From assembly GCA_017429505.1 (NCBI GenBank), contig JAFROW010000008.1, forward strand, positions 1-64,000: a stretch of 64,000 bases of DNA, written 5' to 3'. The DNA comes from Clostridia bacterium. Its GTDB lineage: Bacteria > Bacillota > Clostridia > TANB77 > CAG-508. Shown in pieces: positions 7,915-16,152 of the stretch. Under the pieces are notes generated by a model. That model saw only the letters and a list, made by a program, of their open reading frames with translations, made no database searches and was not told the DNA's origin. The position numbers were made by a program, and so were the translations under genes. Positions within the stretch are counted from its first letter, which is position 1; the number at the start of each line of letters is the position of its first letter.

Positions 7915-8811
7915 TTAAAAATCCACATTCCATTTTGGCACATATTCTTCTTCATGCTCTCCAAGTTCTTGAATAAATCCATTTTCAATCTCTATTTCTT
8001 GAACAAAATCTTCAATTTCTTGCCACTCATCTTGTAAAAGTTTTCTATTTAACCTATCATCTTCTTTTGCCTTATATGCAGGAAAATATTGTGCCATAAT
8101 GCTTACATATATATCACTTGGTAAATTATTTTTTATCCATTTAAAAACTTTTTTGCTATTTTCTATGTAATTTGGCAAAACTAAATGGCGAATTAAAACT
8201 CCTTTTTCCATAATACCATTCGAGTTGAATTTTGGTGCACCTACTTGTTTTACCATTTCTTTTATTGCTTCTGTTGCTATTTCAAAATAATTATTTACTT
8301 TTGAATATTTTAAAGCTAAATCATTTTCTGCATATTTTAGATCAGGCAAATATATGTCTACATAGCCATCTAAAGCCTTTATTGTCTCTACATTTTCATA
8401 TCCATTTGTATTATATACAATCGGGATTTTTAATCCATTTTTTCTTGCTATTTTTATTGCTTCAATTATCTGAAATGCATAGCTTGTAGGAGTTACAAGA
8501 TTTATATTTTCTACATTTTTTTCTTGCTGTTTTAAAAAAATTTCAGCTAAGTTTTCTATAGTAATTTCTTTTCCTTTTCCAAGTTGACTAATTTCGTAAT
8601 TTTGGCAAAAAATACAATTCATATTGCAGTTCGAAAAAAATATAGTACCTGAGCCCCCGTTTCCACTTATACAAGGCTCTTCAAAATCATGTGTACTATA
8701 TAATGCAATTTTTATTGTATCTTTTGATTTGCATCTTCCTATTTTATTTTTGTTTCTATTAATACCACATTTGTGAGGACATATCTCACATTTTTCTAAT
8801 TGTTTTATCAT
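7915..8811 (-). CDS. Radical SAM protein, PflX/COG1313 family
   Basis: A 298-residue protein related to pyruvate formate-lyase activating enzymes. The N-terminus carries a Cys cluster (CEICPHKCGINR, then GRCKS), followed by the radical SAM motif C-x3-C-x2-C in SNCNMNCIFCQN (about residues 60-71), which binds the 4Fe-4S cluster and S-adenosylmethionine. Later motifs (VYNTNGYE, YLPDLKY) are typical of COG1313 proteins, whose substrate is generally unknown. No glycyl-radical enzyme partner lies nearby. The start is the ATG at 8811 with an AGGAA site upstream. It stands between the tRNA gene and the hemolysin III gene in the same direction, with an 86-base gap before it. Confidence 0.85.
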   Translation of the reverse strand: MIKQLEKCEICPHKCGINRNKNKIGRCKSKDTIKIALYSTHDFEEPCISGNGGSGTIFFSNCNMNCIFCQNYEISQLGKGKEITIENLAEIFLKQQEKNVENINLVTPTSYAFQIIEAIKIARKNGLKIPIVYNTNGYENVETIKALDGYVDIYLPDLKYAENDLALKYSKVNNYFEIATEAIKEMVKQVGAPKFNSNGIMEKGVLIRHLVLPNYIENSKKVFKWIKNNLPSDIYVSIMAQYFPAYKAKEDDRLNRKLLQDEWQEIEDFVQEIEIENGFIQELGEHEEEYVPKWNVDF

Positions 8812-8897
8812 TTTTATTCCTCTTTATACTATTAATTTATATAAACAAATTCAATTTCATAATCAGGTGACTTTTTCCTCCGTCCCAAAAATAAACC

Positions 8898-9572
8898 TCA
8901 TAGTACATACAAAATTATACACAAAAATTGTAAAAGACTTGCTAAGCAAATACAAAGATGAAATACGGAATGCATATATTTTACTTTAACTCCAACTCCA
9001 TAAAGAATTGCTCCTAAAGTATAGACTACTCCACCTAATACTAATAAAATAAATCCTTTTACTCCAAGTAATGTAGGTAATATATTTATTTTTACTATAA
9101 TGCACCATCCCATAACTAAATAACATATCATTGAAAATACTTTGTATCTTTTTAAATCTATTGCATTTAAAGTAATTCCTATTATTGCCATTGTCCAAGT
9201 TACTCCAAAAATCGCCCATCCAACTGTTGGGTTATACTCTCTTAATGTGCATAATGCAAATGGTGTGTATGTTCCTGCAATTAGTAAAAAGATTGAACAA
9301 TGGTCTAATATTTGAAATACTTTTTTTGCTTTTAAATGTGGGTGCAATCCATGATAAATACTTGACATTGTATAAAGTAAAATCATTGTAATTCCATAAA
9401 TAATACTACTTATAACTCCATAAAAATTGTGCCTTATTATAGAAAATATAATACATAATATTAATGCAATTACTCCAAATCCTGCGCCTACAATATGTGA
9501 TGTCATATTAAATATTTCTTCACCTTTTGTATATGTTGGCAAAATTCTATCATCTAAATTTATTCTCTTCAT
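8898..9572 (-). CDS. Hemolysin III family membrane protein (PAQR-like)
   Basis: A 224-residue polytopic membrane protein with about seven hydrophobic segments. Family marks are SSIYHGLHP, DHCSIFLLIAGTYTPF and, near the end, HSVFHLCICLASLLQF, giving the conserved Ser, Asp and His residues that form the metal site in the PAQR/CREST fold. The N-terminal YTKGEEIFNMTSHIVGAG is also typical. A longer frame begins at 9581, but AGGAG abuts that ATG; the ATG at 9572 has nine bases of spacing and is preferred. A consensus promoter lies just upstream (9603-9631). Despite the name, lytic activity of the family is doubtful; the function here is unknown. Confidence 0.87.
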   Translation of the reverse strand: MKRINLDDRILPTYTKGEEIFNMTSHIVGAGFGVIALILCIIFSIIRHNFYGVISSIIYGITMILLYTMSSIYHGLHPHLKAKKVFQILDHCSIFLLIAGTYTPFALCTLREYNPTVGWAIFGVTWTMAIIGITLNAIDLKRYKVFSMICYLVMGWCIIVKINILPTLLGVKGFILLVLGGVVYTLGAILYGVGVKVKYMHSVFHLCICLASLLQFLCIILYVL

Positions 9573-9602
9573 AAATATCATCTCCTGTATCTAGTTTTTT
9601 TT

Positions 9603-9631
9603 ACTATATCATCTAGTTTATAATATGTCAA
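9603..9631 (-). promoter_or_regulatory. Sigma-A promoter for the hemolysin III gene
   Basis: On the minus strand: TTGACA (9631-9626), 17-base spacer and TATAGT (9608-9603), about 30 bases before the preferred start. Confidence 0.75.
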
Positions 9632-9716
9632 TGATATTTATTCAAAATTTATATTTTAGACTTGATAGTCATTTTCATTAATTTGGTTACCAAATCAATA
9701 TTTAAGTATATAATAA

Positions 9717-10965
9717 TTAAAATAACTTTCCAGCTGTAAATCCTGTAGAATAAGCAATTTGCAAATTAAATCCCCCTGTATAAGCATCTACATCTATTAC
9801 TTCACCTGCAAAATATAGTCCTTTTACAATTTTAGACTCCATAGTTGATGGATTTATTTCTTTTATGTTTATTCCTCCACTTGTTATAATCGCTTCATCT
9901 ATTGGTCTAAAGCCTTTTATTGTAATTTTTAAATCTTTAATTATGTGCACTAATTGTTCTCTTTCCTTTTTGGTTATTTCATTTACTTGTTTTTCAGGAT
10001 TTATTTTTGAAAATTCAATTATCGGATTTATCATTTTTTGTGGTAATAATTTATCTAAGCTATTTTTAAACTTTTTATTTTTCATTTCTGAAAAATCTCT
10101 TAAAATTCTATCATCCAGTTTTTCTTTGCTAAGTGCTGGTTTTAAGTCTATGTGCAATATTATTTTCTTTTTTTGTAATAGATTATCTAAATTTTTGTAT
10201 CTTACCAAATGAGATGATCCACTTAAAATTATAGGTCCTGACACACCAAAATGAGTAAAAATCATTTCTCCAAAATCTTCATATATCTTTTTATTTTTTT
10301 CTATATCCTCTATAAAAATTCCTACATTTCTTAAGCTCAATCCCTGCATTTCTAGGCACAATTCTTTTTCAAAACATGTAAGTGGTACAAGTGATGGCTT
10401 TATTTCTGTTATTGTGTGTCCTTGTCTTTTGGCAAATTCATATCCATCTCCTGTTGAACCTGTTAAAGGATAGCTTTTGCCTCCTGTTGCAATAATTACT
10501 TTATCTGCATTGATATTTTGTTTATTTGTTTTAACACCTTTTGCTTGTCCATCTTCTACAATTATATCTTTTACAATTTCTTCAAAAAATATTTTTACTT
10601 TAACCTCTTTTAGTCTTTTTTCAAAACATTTTAAAACATCTATAGATCTATCTGTTACAGGGAAAATTCTGTTTCCTCTTTCTTCTTTTACTTCTAAGCC
10701 CTGTTTTTTCAAAAAGTGTATAATATCTTTATTTGTGAAATTTTTAAAACTACTATATAAGAACCTTCCGATTACCAGGTATATTTTTTATAAAATCATC
10801 TATATCTATTGAAGATGTAATGTTACATCTACCTTTGCCTGTTATTAAAAGCTTTTTGCCTAATGCTTTATTTTTTTCTATTATAATTACTTCATTTCCA
10901 TTTTCTGCTGCAGTAATTGCAGACATCATTCCTGCAGGCCCTCCGCCAATTATAAGTACTTTCAT
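9717..10965 (-). pseudogene. HI0933/YhiN-type flavoprotein, split by one-base frameshift
   Basis: Two adjacent minus-strand frames together make one NAD(P)/FAD-dependent oxidoreductase of the HI0933 (BaiN/YhiN) family. The first (10965-10753, 70 residues) has the FAD-binding GGGPAGMMSA and GKGRCNITS motifs; the second (10712-9717) continues from EERGNRIFPVTD to the C-terminal AYTGGFNLQIAYSTGFTAG. The two join if one base is removed: an extra G on the plus strand at 10770 turns the expected NGRFLYSSF into NRKVLI followed by a stop. The intervening codons in the other frame read LYSSFKNFTNKDIIHFLKKQG, matching the family. Either the gene is recently inactivated or the base is an assembly error, since the rest looks under selection. 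Confidence 0.8.
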
Positions 10966-11095
10966 TTTCTTTACTTCCTTCTTTTTTAATAAAAAAACTA
11001 AATGCTACCACACATTTAGTTCTTTCGCCTATCTAATGACTTTTAGCTTAATTAAGTAACTATATTTAACTTTATTTTCAAGTATATGTCAAATT

Positions 11096-11539
11096 CTAAA
11101 AAATCGCTCCAACAATAATACCAATAATAGCCCCTACAATAACTTGTGTAGGAGTATGGCCTAAAACTTCTACCAATCTTTCTTGTACCTCCAAATCTGA
11201 TAAGCCTGGGGTCTCTACAATTTTGTTTAATAAAGTTGCTTGCTTGCCTGCTGCTCTTCTTACTCCTGCTGCATCATACATAACTACAAATGCAAAAACC
11301 ATACTTAGTGCAAAAATTGGTGAATTAAATCCATATTCTTTTCCAATTAAAGTCGAAAGTGACATAACTACTGCTGTATGTGAACTTGGCATTCCTCCAG
11401 CTCCTAATATTCTTTTAAAATTAAATTTTTTAGTTGTAACTAAGTCCCAAATCACTTTAAATGTTTGTATAAAGAACCATGTAAGTATTGGTACTATTAA
11501 ATATTTATTTGTAAAAAGTTGTGCAAAATATTCATTCAT
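11096..11539 (-). CDS. Divergent PAP2-family protein (DUF212, YuiD-like)
   Basis: A 147-residue membrane protein of the COG1963/DUF212 family, distant relatives of PAP2 acid phosphatases. The GGMPSSHTAVV motif (about residues 48-58) matches the conserved PSSH segment, and YDAAGVRRAAGKQA is the second family signature. There are three to four hydrophobic segments. It follows xseB after 14 bases, in the same direction, and so probably shares its transcript. Enzyme activity has not been established for the family. Confidence 0.85.
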   Translation of the reverse strand: MNEYFAQLFTNKYLIVPILTWFFIQTFKVIWDLVTTKKFNFKRILGAGGMPSSHTAVVMSLSTLIGKEYGFNSPIFALSMVFAFVVMYDAAGVRRAAGKQATLLNKIVETPGLSDLEVQERLVEVLGHTPTQVIVGAIIGIIVGAIF

Positions 11540-11553
11540 CTTTTTTATTCCTC

Positions 11554-11775
11554 TTATTCTTCTTCAAAATTTTCTTCTTCAATTTCTCCGTCTTTTTCTA
11601 ATAAAATCGTTATCTTTTTTTCTGCTTCTTCAAGCATTTTGTTGCATTCTTTAGATAATTTCATTCCTTGTTCAAATTTTATTAAAGATTCGTCTAAGTT
11701 CATTTCTCCATTTTCAAGTTCATTTACAACTTTTTCTAGTTCAGAAATTTTTTCTTCGAAATTGTTTGCTTTCAT
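11554..11775 (-). CDS. xseB: Exodeoxyribonuclease VII small subunit
   Basis: A 73-residue protein with the family pattern: FEEKISELEKVVNELENGEMNLDESLIKFEQGMKLSKEC and an acidic tail. It forms the small helical subunit that packs on XseA in exonuclease VII, which degrades single-stranded DNA from both ends. The length is normal. In this genome one membrane-protein gene (11869-12480) separates it from xseA; in many Firmicutes the two are adjacent. An AGGAGG-like site (GAGGCAC) lies upstream. Confidence 0.93.
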   Translation of the reverse strand: MKANNFEEKISELEKVVNELENGEMNLDESLIKFEQGMKLSKECNKMLEEAEKKITILLEKDGEIEEENFEEE

Positions 11776-11868
11776 TTTGTGCCTCCTAACCTTATATAAA
11801 TTATTTTTTTATTATTTAATTAAATGTACATATATATTTGTTTTAAACTTTTTCATGATAACTTCAAA

Positions 11869-12480
11869 TTATTCAGTAACAGTTTTTTTATTAACATCAA
11901 CTTTGTATGTTGTCATCTCTATAGTAGTATTGCTGTCTCTAACTACAATTGTATAAATTCCTTTTTTCTCATTTTTATCTTCTACATCAAAATAGACATT
12001 GCTATTTTTCTTTCCCCATTTTTCTTTTGCTAAAGATATAGCAAGTTTTTCAGGATCTTTTTCATTACTATCTGTTTTATATGTTCCACTATTTTTACTT
12101 GTAGAAGTATTTGAACTTGTATTTTTAGTTGAATTATTTTCTTCAGTTGTATTTTCAGAACTTGTATTGCTTGTAGTGTTCTTTGAATTGCTATTTTCTA
12201 CATTTTTATTTTCTTCTTCGCTTTCTGAAACACTATTTTCGTTAGTCGTATTTGCTTCTAATTCATTCTTATAATCATTGTTTTCAGAGCCGTTCTCTTT
12301 TGAAATTTTTTCATTGCTAGAAGAACTTTGATTATTAGTTGAATTTTGAGCAGTTTCTATTTTTTCTTTAGTTTCCTGATACTTATAGCTATTCAAATTT
12401 TTAATTCTTATTCCTAAAATTACTCCTATAATTATTATTGCAATAATTGAAACTATTGCAACTGCTTTTTTATCTACCAT
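11869..12480 (-). CDS. Membrane-anchored protein with Asn/Ser/Thr/Glu-rich linker
   Basis: A 203-residue protein from the preferred start at 12480 (an alternative start three codons upstream has poor spacing). One N-terminal transmembrane helix (about residues 6-24) is followed by a long low-complexity linker of Asn, Ser, Thr and Glu up to about residue 140, then a compact C-terminal domain of about 60 residues (DPEKLAISLAKEKWGKK... IYTIVVRDSNTTIEMTTYKVDV). That domain resembles the small PepSY/YpeB-like or DUF-type extracytoplasmic domains of Firmicutes, but I cannot assign it. The domain should lie outside the membrane. The gene sits between xseA and xseB; this may be chance. Confidence 0.7.
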   Translation of the reverse strand: MVDKKAVAIVSIIAIIIIGVILGIRIKNLNSYKYQETKEKIETAQNSTNNQSSSSNEKISKENGSENNDYKNELEANTTNENSVSESEEENKNVENSNSKNTTSNTSSENTTEENNSTKNTSSNTSTSKNSGTYKTDSNEKDPEKLAISLAKEKWGKKNSNVYFDVEDKNEKKGIYTIVVRDSNTTIEMTTYKVDVNKKTVTE

Positions 12481-12574
12481 AAAAATCATCTCACAATCAT
12501 AATTTTTTATTGCTTAATATATAATTTTAAAATTTATACAAATGCAATCAAATTATATTAACTTTTAACTTTAT

Positions 12575-13768
12575 TTAAATAATCTTAGCCTGCTTCTCTC
12601 CATCAACGAATCTCAGGCTTATTTCATCATCTTTATTTAAATCAGTTTTACTCTTTATAATTTTTCCCTGCTTTTCAGTAATTGAATACCCTCTAGTTAG
12701 AGTCTTCAAAGGACTTAAAGCATCAAGTCTTGCAGCCTTTTCTACAAATTTTTCTTTTGCTTTACTATAAGCATTTTTCACACTTACTTCCAAAGCTCTA
12801 ATGTTTTTATCTAATACCAAAGAATACTCATTTATTTTTTTGTATGGATCTTTAAATACCGCCGAAGCTTGCGTTTTGTCGAACCTTAATCTCATAACTT
12901 CAACTTTTTTCTTTAAAGCTAATCTACTTCGTTGCTTATATAAATTAATTTTTTCTTTTAATTCGAAAATATCGGGATTTGCAAGTTCTGCTGCAGCTGA
13001 AGGTGTAGGAGCTCTTAAATCTGCGACAAAATCAGCAATTGTAAAATCTGTTTCATGTCCTACTGCTGAAATAATTGGAATTTTAGAATTATATATTGCT
13101 CTTGCAACTACTTCTTCATTAAATGGCCAAAGATCTTCTAAAGATCCTCCACCTCTTCCAATTATTAGAACATCTGCTAATTTTTTTTCATTCATAAGTT
13201 TAATTCCTCTTGCTATTTGTTCAGCAGCTCCTGGTCCTTGTACAGACACAGGAAATAGCCTTATATATGTACTTGGATTTCTTCTTGTAGAAACATTTAT
13301 TATGTCTCGAATTACAGAACCTGTTTGTGATGTCAAAACTCCTATTACATTTGGTTTAAGCGGAATTTTCTTTTTATGTGCTTCGTCAAAAAGACCCTCT
13401 TTTTCCAAGTCAGCTTTAAGCTTTTCATAAGCTTCATACAAGTCACCTACTCCATCTTGTTTCATAGCCTTTACATAAATTTGATAAATTCCATCTCTTT
13501 CATAAACAGATACACTACCAAAAACCATTACTTTCATTCCATCTTTTGGCATAAATCCAAGCCTTTCGGCATAGCTTTTAAACATAATACATTTAATTAA
13601 AGATTTATCATCTTTTAATGTAAAATATAGATGGCCTGTGTAATGGTTTTTAAAATTTGATATTTCTCCTTTAACAACAACTGCACTTAAAGCTTCATCT
13701 CCTGCAATTTTATCTTTAATATATAAGTTCAAATCTGTAACCGAAACTGCTACCAAATCATAATTCAT
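12575..13768 (-). CDS. xseA: Exodeoxyribonuclease VII large subunit
   Basis: A 397-residue catalytic subunit of exonuclease VII. It has an N-terminal OB fold (about residues 5-100: VVVKGEISNFKNHYTGHLYFTLKDD), then the catalytic domain with GVLTSQTGSVIRDI, DVLIIGRGGGSLEDLWPFN and SAVGHETDFTIADFVADLRAPTPSAAAE, followed by a coiled-coil region and the C-terminal LTRGYSI segment. The length is normal. It follows nusB with a 226-base gap occupied by a palindromic element (13802-13978). It processes single-stranded DNA in repair. Confidence 0.95.
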   Translation of the reverse strand: MNYDLVAVSVTDLNLYIKDKIAGDEALSAVVVKGEISNFKNHYTGHLYFTLKDDKSLIKCIMFKSYAERLGFMPKDGMKVMVFGSVSVYERDGIYQIYVKAMKQDGVGDLYEAYEKLKADLEKEGLFDEAHKKKIPLKPNVIGVLTSQTGSVIRDIINVSTRRNPSTYIRLFPVSVQGPGAAEQIARGIKLMNEKKLADVLIIGRGGGSLEDLWPFNEEVVARAIYNSKIPIISAVGHETDFTIADFVADLRAPTPSAAAELANPDIFELKEKINLYKQRSRLALKKKVEVMRLRFDKTQASAVFKDPYKKINEYSLVLDKNIRALEVSVKNAYSKAKEKFVEKAARLDALSPLKTLTRGYSITEKQGKIIKSKTDLNKDDEISLRFVDGEKQAKII

Positions 13769-13801
13769 CTCATCACAATCCTTTTTCGTTATTTACCCTT
13801 T

Positions 13802-13978
13802 TTGAATATATAAATATTTTGAAAATAATCTTATTTAACTAAATAACTTAAAAATTCTTAGTAATTTTTCAAGGGAATCTAAAAACAAATTTTTTAGGGT
13901 GCTTGCAAAATTAATTAGAATTTTTTAGTGTTAAATGAAAGTTAGCTAAGATTATTTGAAAAATATTTATATATTCAA
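13802..13978. repeat. 177-bp palindromic MITE-like element
   Basis: The left end starts TTGAATATATAAATATTTT (13802) and the right end (13947-13978) is its reverse complement; 30 of 32 positions match across the two arms. Inner segments (AAAAATTCTTA against TAGAATTTTTTA) also pair, so the whole unit can fold into one long hairpin. There is no coding potential. It fills the nusB-xseA gap. A 25-base stretch at 22614-22638 resembles one arm. Confidence 0.72.
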
Positions 13979-13994
13979 TTGCAAATTTTTAAAT

Positions 13995-14408
13995 TTACAC
14001 AAGTTTCATTTGCTTCACAGCTGTTGCTAAAGCCCCATTTATAAACTTACTAGAAGTATCTTCTCCATATTTTTTTGCAAGTTCTACTGCTTCATTTATT
14101 TCTACTTTGTATGGAATATCTTTATATTTAATTTCATATATAGCAAGCTTTAAAATACTTATATTTATTTTTGAAATTCTTTCAATTGTCCATTTTTCTG
14201 TTAAACAATTTTTTATTATATTTTTAATTTCAGCATAATTATCTTTAATTCCAAAAATAACATCTTTTATGTATTCTATAGTTTCTGCTTTTTCGATTTC
14301 ATTATGTTCAATAAACAAATCAACTTGTTCTTCTAAATTTTCTGTTTGCTGTATTTCCAAACTATATATTAACTTAAATGCTGATTCCCTCATTTTTGTT
14401 CTGCTCAT
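13995..14408 (-). CDS. nusB: Transcription antitermination factor NusB
   Basis: A 137-residue all-helical RNA-binding protein that acts with NusE/S10 at boxA in rRNA antitermination. Family features are the N-terminal [20 protein letters not shown], and near the C-terminus [35 protein letters not shown]. The length is normal. In Firmicutes it is commonly found between the Asp23 group and xseA, as here. Confidence 0.94.
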   Translation of the reverse strand: MSRTKMRESAFKLIYSLEIQQTENLEEQVDLFIEHNEIEKAETIEYIKDVIFGIKDNYAEIKNIIKNCLTEKWTIERISKINISILKLAIYEIKYKDIPYKVEINEAVELAKKYGEDTSSKFINGALATAVKQMKLV

Positions 14409-14482
14409 TATTAATTCCCCTTATTTTAGAATATGCGTTATAAATATATTTTTTTTACAATCTCTTATCATTTATTTTATTA

Positions 14483-14518
14483 TATAGGAAACACTATAAA
14501 ACTTCTAAGTTTCCTATA
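14483..14518. terminator. Hairpin between DUF2273 gene and nusB
   Basis: TATAGGAAAC (14483-14492) and GTTTCCTATA (14509-14518) form a perfect 10-bp stem. No clear U-tract follows on the minus strand, so it may be a weak terminator or a processing site after the alkaline-shock genes. The 15-base loop segment CTATAAAACTTCTAA recurs at about 28495. Confidence 0.4.
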
Positions 14519-14563
14519 TTTGCGTGATTGCTTTACACTCTTATTCGAAGTCTAAGTCAATTT

Positions 14564-14767
14564 TTAAAATCTATCTATAAAATTCTTTAATCTGTCTTTT
14601 ACAATTTGTTTATTTTGTTGAATGTAATTTCCAACAAAAGCTCCTAAAAATATTAATATAATTGCAACAATTAGCTTGTATAAATTTGTAAAAATAATTA
14701 AAACTGCAAGTATAACTCCTAATATTGCACCTTTATAACTATTCCAAAAGTCTTTTATACTGTTCAT
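14564..14767 (-). CDS. DUF2273 small membrane protein
   Basis: A 67-residue protein with two hydrophobic helices (about residues 12-26 and 30-48) and a basic C-terminus (QIVKDRLKNFIDRF). It has the DUF2273 pattern and follows amaP, the usual position of this family in Firmicute alkaline-shock clusters. A role in the Asp23/AmaP membrane complex is inferred from context. Confidence 0.82.
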   Translation of the reverse strand: MNSIKDFWNSYKGAILGVILAVLIIFTNLYKLIVAIILIFLGAFVGNYIQQNKQIVKDRLKNFIDRF

Positions 14768-14838
14768 AATAAATTCATCCCTTTCTTGATTAGCACGAAA
14801 GTAAACATAGCTTTAATAGATTTTATCTTTCAAACTAA

Positions 14839-15399
14839 TTATTCCTCCGATTCTAGATTTACTACATTTTTTATTCTAACATTAACTTCATTTACATCTA
14901 AGTCTGATGTTTTGTTTATAGCTTCTTTTATTCTATTTTGCATATTTAATGTTAAATCTTTTATAACAACATCTTTAGTTACTAATAAATCAACAAAAAC
15001 TGCTACATTGTTTTGCTCATCTAATTCAATTCTTGTATGTGCTTCTTTTGCTCCAGGAAATTCTTTTACAACGGCATTTACAAGATTCTCTAATGTGTCA
15101 CGAGAAATCATTAATTTACCATTATCATTTTGCATTAACACATCTCTGCTATTTTTGCTTTCTTCTTTGCTTCCTGAATCTGCAAAAATACAAATAACTG
15201 CAAATAACATGCAAAATCCATTTATAACTAAAACTACCTTATTTTGTGGTGATGTAGTTAAAATCTTTTGGATTATCGAAAATGCTGTATCATAATCAAG
15301 CCATCCAATAACTAATAAATTTATTACAACTCCAATTATTAAAATTATTACTGAAAACAGTACTAAAACTAATTTACTTAATTTTTTCATTTTTTTCAT
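14839..15399 (-). CDS. amaP: Alkaline shock response membrane anchor protein
   Basis: A 186-residue protein. Two N-terminal transmembrane segments (about residues 10-33 and 53-72) are followed by a cytoplasmic Asp23-like domain ending VRIKNVVNLESEE. In Staphylococcus aureus AmaP tethers Asp23 to the membrane. Here it lies between the asp23-like gene upstream and the DUF2273 gene downstream, the canonical order. The length is normal. Two adjacent ATG codons (MKKMKK) leave a three-codon uncertainty at the start. Confidence 0.86.
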   Translation of the reverse strand: MKKMKKLSKLVLVLFSVIILIIGVVINLLVIGWLDYDTAFSIIQKILTTSPQNKVVLVINGFCMLFAVICIFADSGSKEESKNSRDVLMQNDNGKLMISRDTLENLVNAVVKEFPGAKEAHTRIELDEQNNVAVFVDLLVTKDVVIKDLTLNMQNRIKEAINKTSDLDVNEVNVRIKNVVNLESEE

Positions 15400-15514
15400 T
15401 CCTTCCCAAACTATCTCTTGTACGAGGTTTTTCCTCTAAATAGTATTTATTCTATTATTTAGTGACCAATATTTTTGCCAATTTGTAGTATTTAGATTAT
15501 TTTTTGCAAATATT

Positions 15515-15952
15515 TTAATCGTTTTTTTCTTCTTCTTTACTTTCTTCTACAATTTCTTCAACAGGTTCAGCATTAAGGCTTTGTGTATTTACTCCTTGAA
15601 CATGTACATTTACTTCTGTAACTTTAAGTCCTGTCATGTTTTCTACTGACTTTTTTACTCTGTTTTGAATTTCGAATGCAACATCTGGAATTCTGCTTCC
15701 ATATTCTACTATAATGTTTACGTCAATATTTGCTGTAATTTCTGTTGCCTCAACTTTGATTCCTTTTGCTAAATTTTTCTTTCCTTTTAAAGCTTCTGTT
15801 AATCCTCCTGTTAGTCCTCCAGCCATTGCTGCAACTCCTGGTACTTCTGATGCAGCCACTCCTGCAATAACTGCGATTACATCATTAGAAATCTTAATTC
15901 CTTCTGACTCCTTTACTTCCTCTACTACCTCTATATTTTTGTTTTCTTCCAT
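15515..15952 (-). CDS. Asp23/Gls24 family envelope stress protein
   Basis: A 145-residue protein. The Asp23 core is clear: IKISNDVIAVIAGVAASEVPGVAAMAGG, then AKGIKVEATEITANIDVNIIVEYGSRIPDVAFEIQNRVKKSVENMTGL and VNVHVQGV. An acidic N-terminus and tail flank it. A longer frame starting with GTG at 15961 leaves almost no RBS spacing, so the ATG at 15952 is preferred. It is the first gene of the asp23-amaP-DUF2273 group. Such proteins sit at the membrane and relate to cell-wall stress. Confidence 0.9.
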   Translation of the reverse strand: MEENKNIEVVEEVKESEGIKISNDVIAVIAGVAASEVPGVAAMAGGLTGGLTEALKGKKNLAKGIKVEATEITANIDVNIIVEYGSRIPDVAFEIQNRVKKSVENMTGLKVTEVNVHVQGVNTQSLNAEPVEEIVEESKEEEKND

Positions 15953-16042
15953 ATAAATCACTTTCCTTTCATTATTTTTATATGCCTATAGTATATCAAT
16001 TTTTTCTATAATTTACAACTATTTTTTTAAAAAAAATGCAAA

Positions 16043-16079
16043 AACTTCCTTTGACAAAATTAGTTTGTCAAAAGAAGTT
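16043..16079 (-). terminator. Terminator of the LPXTG surface protein gene
   Basis: AACTTCCTTTGACAAA (16043-16058) pairs with TTTGTCAAAAGAAGTT (16064-16079), 15 of 16 bases, with a 5-base loop. T-rich runs follow on both strands, so it may act in both directions. Confidence 0.8.
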
Positions 16080-16152
16080 CTGTTTTTTCTATATTCTTTT
16101 TATTTTTCACTACTTTCTTGTTTGTATATGAATGGAAATATTAATAATAACA

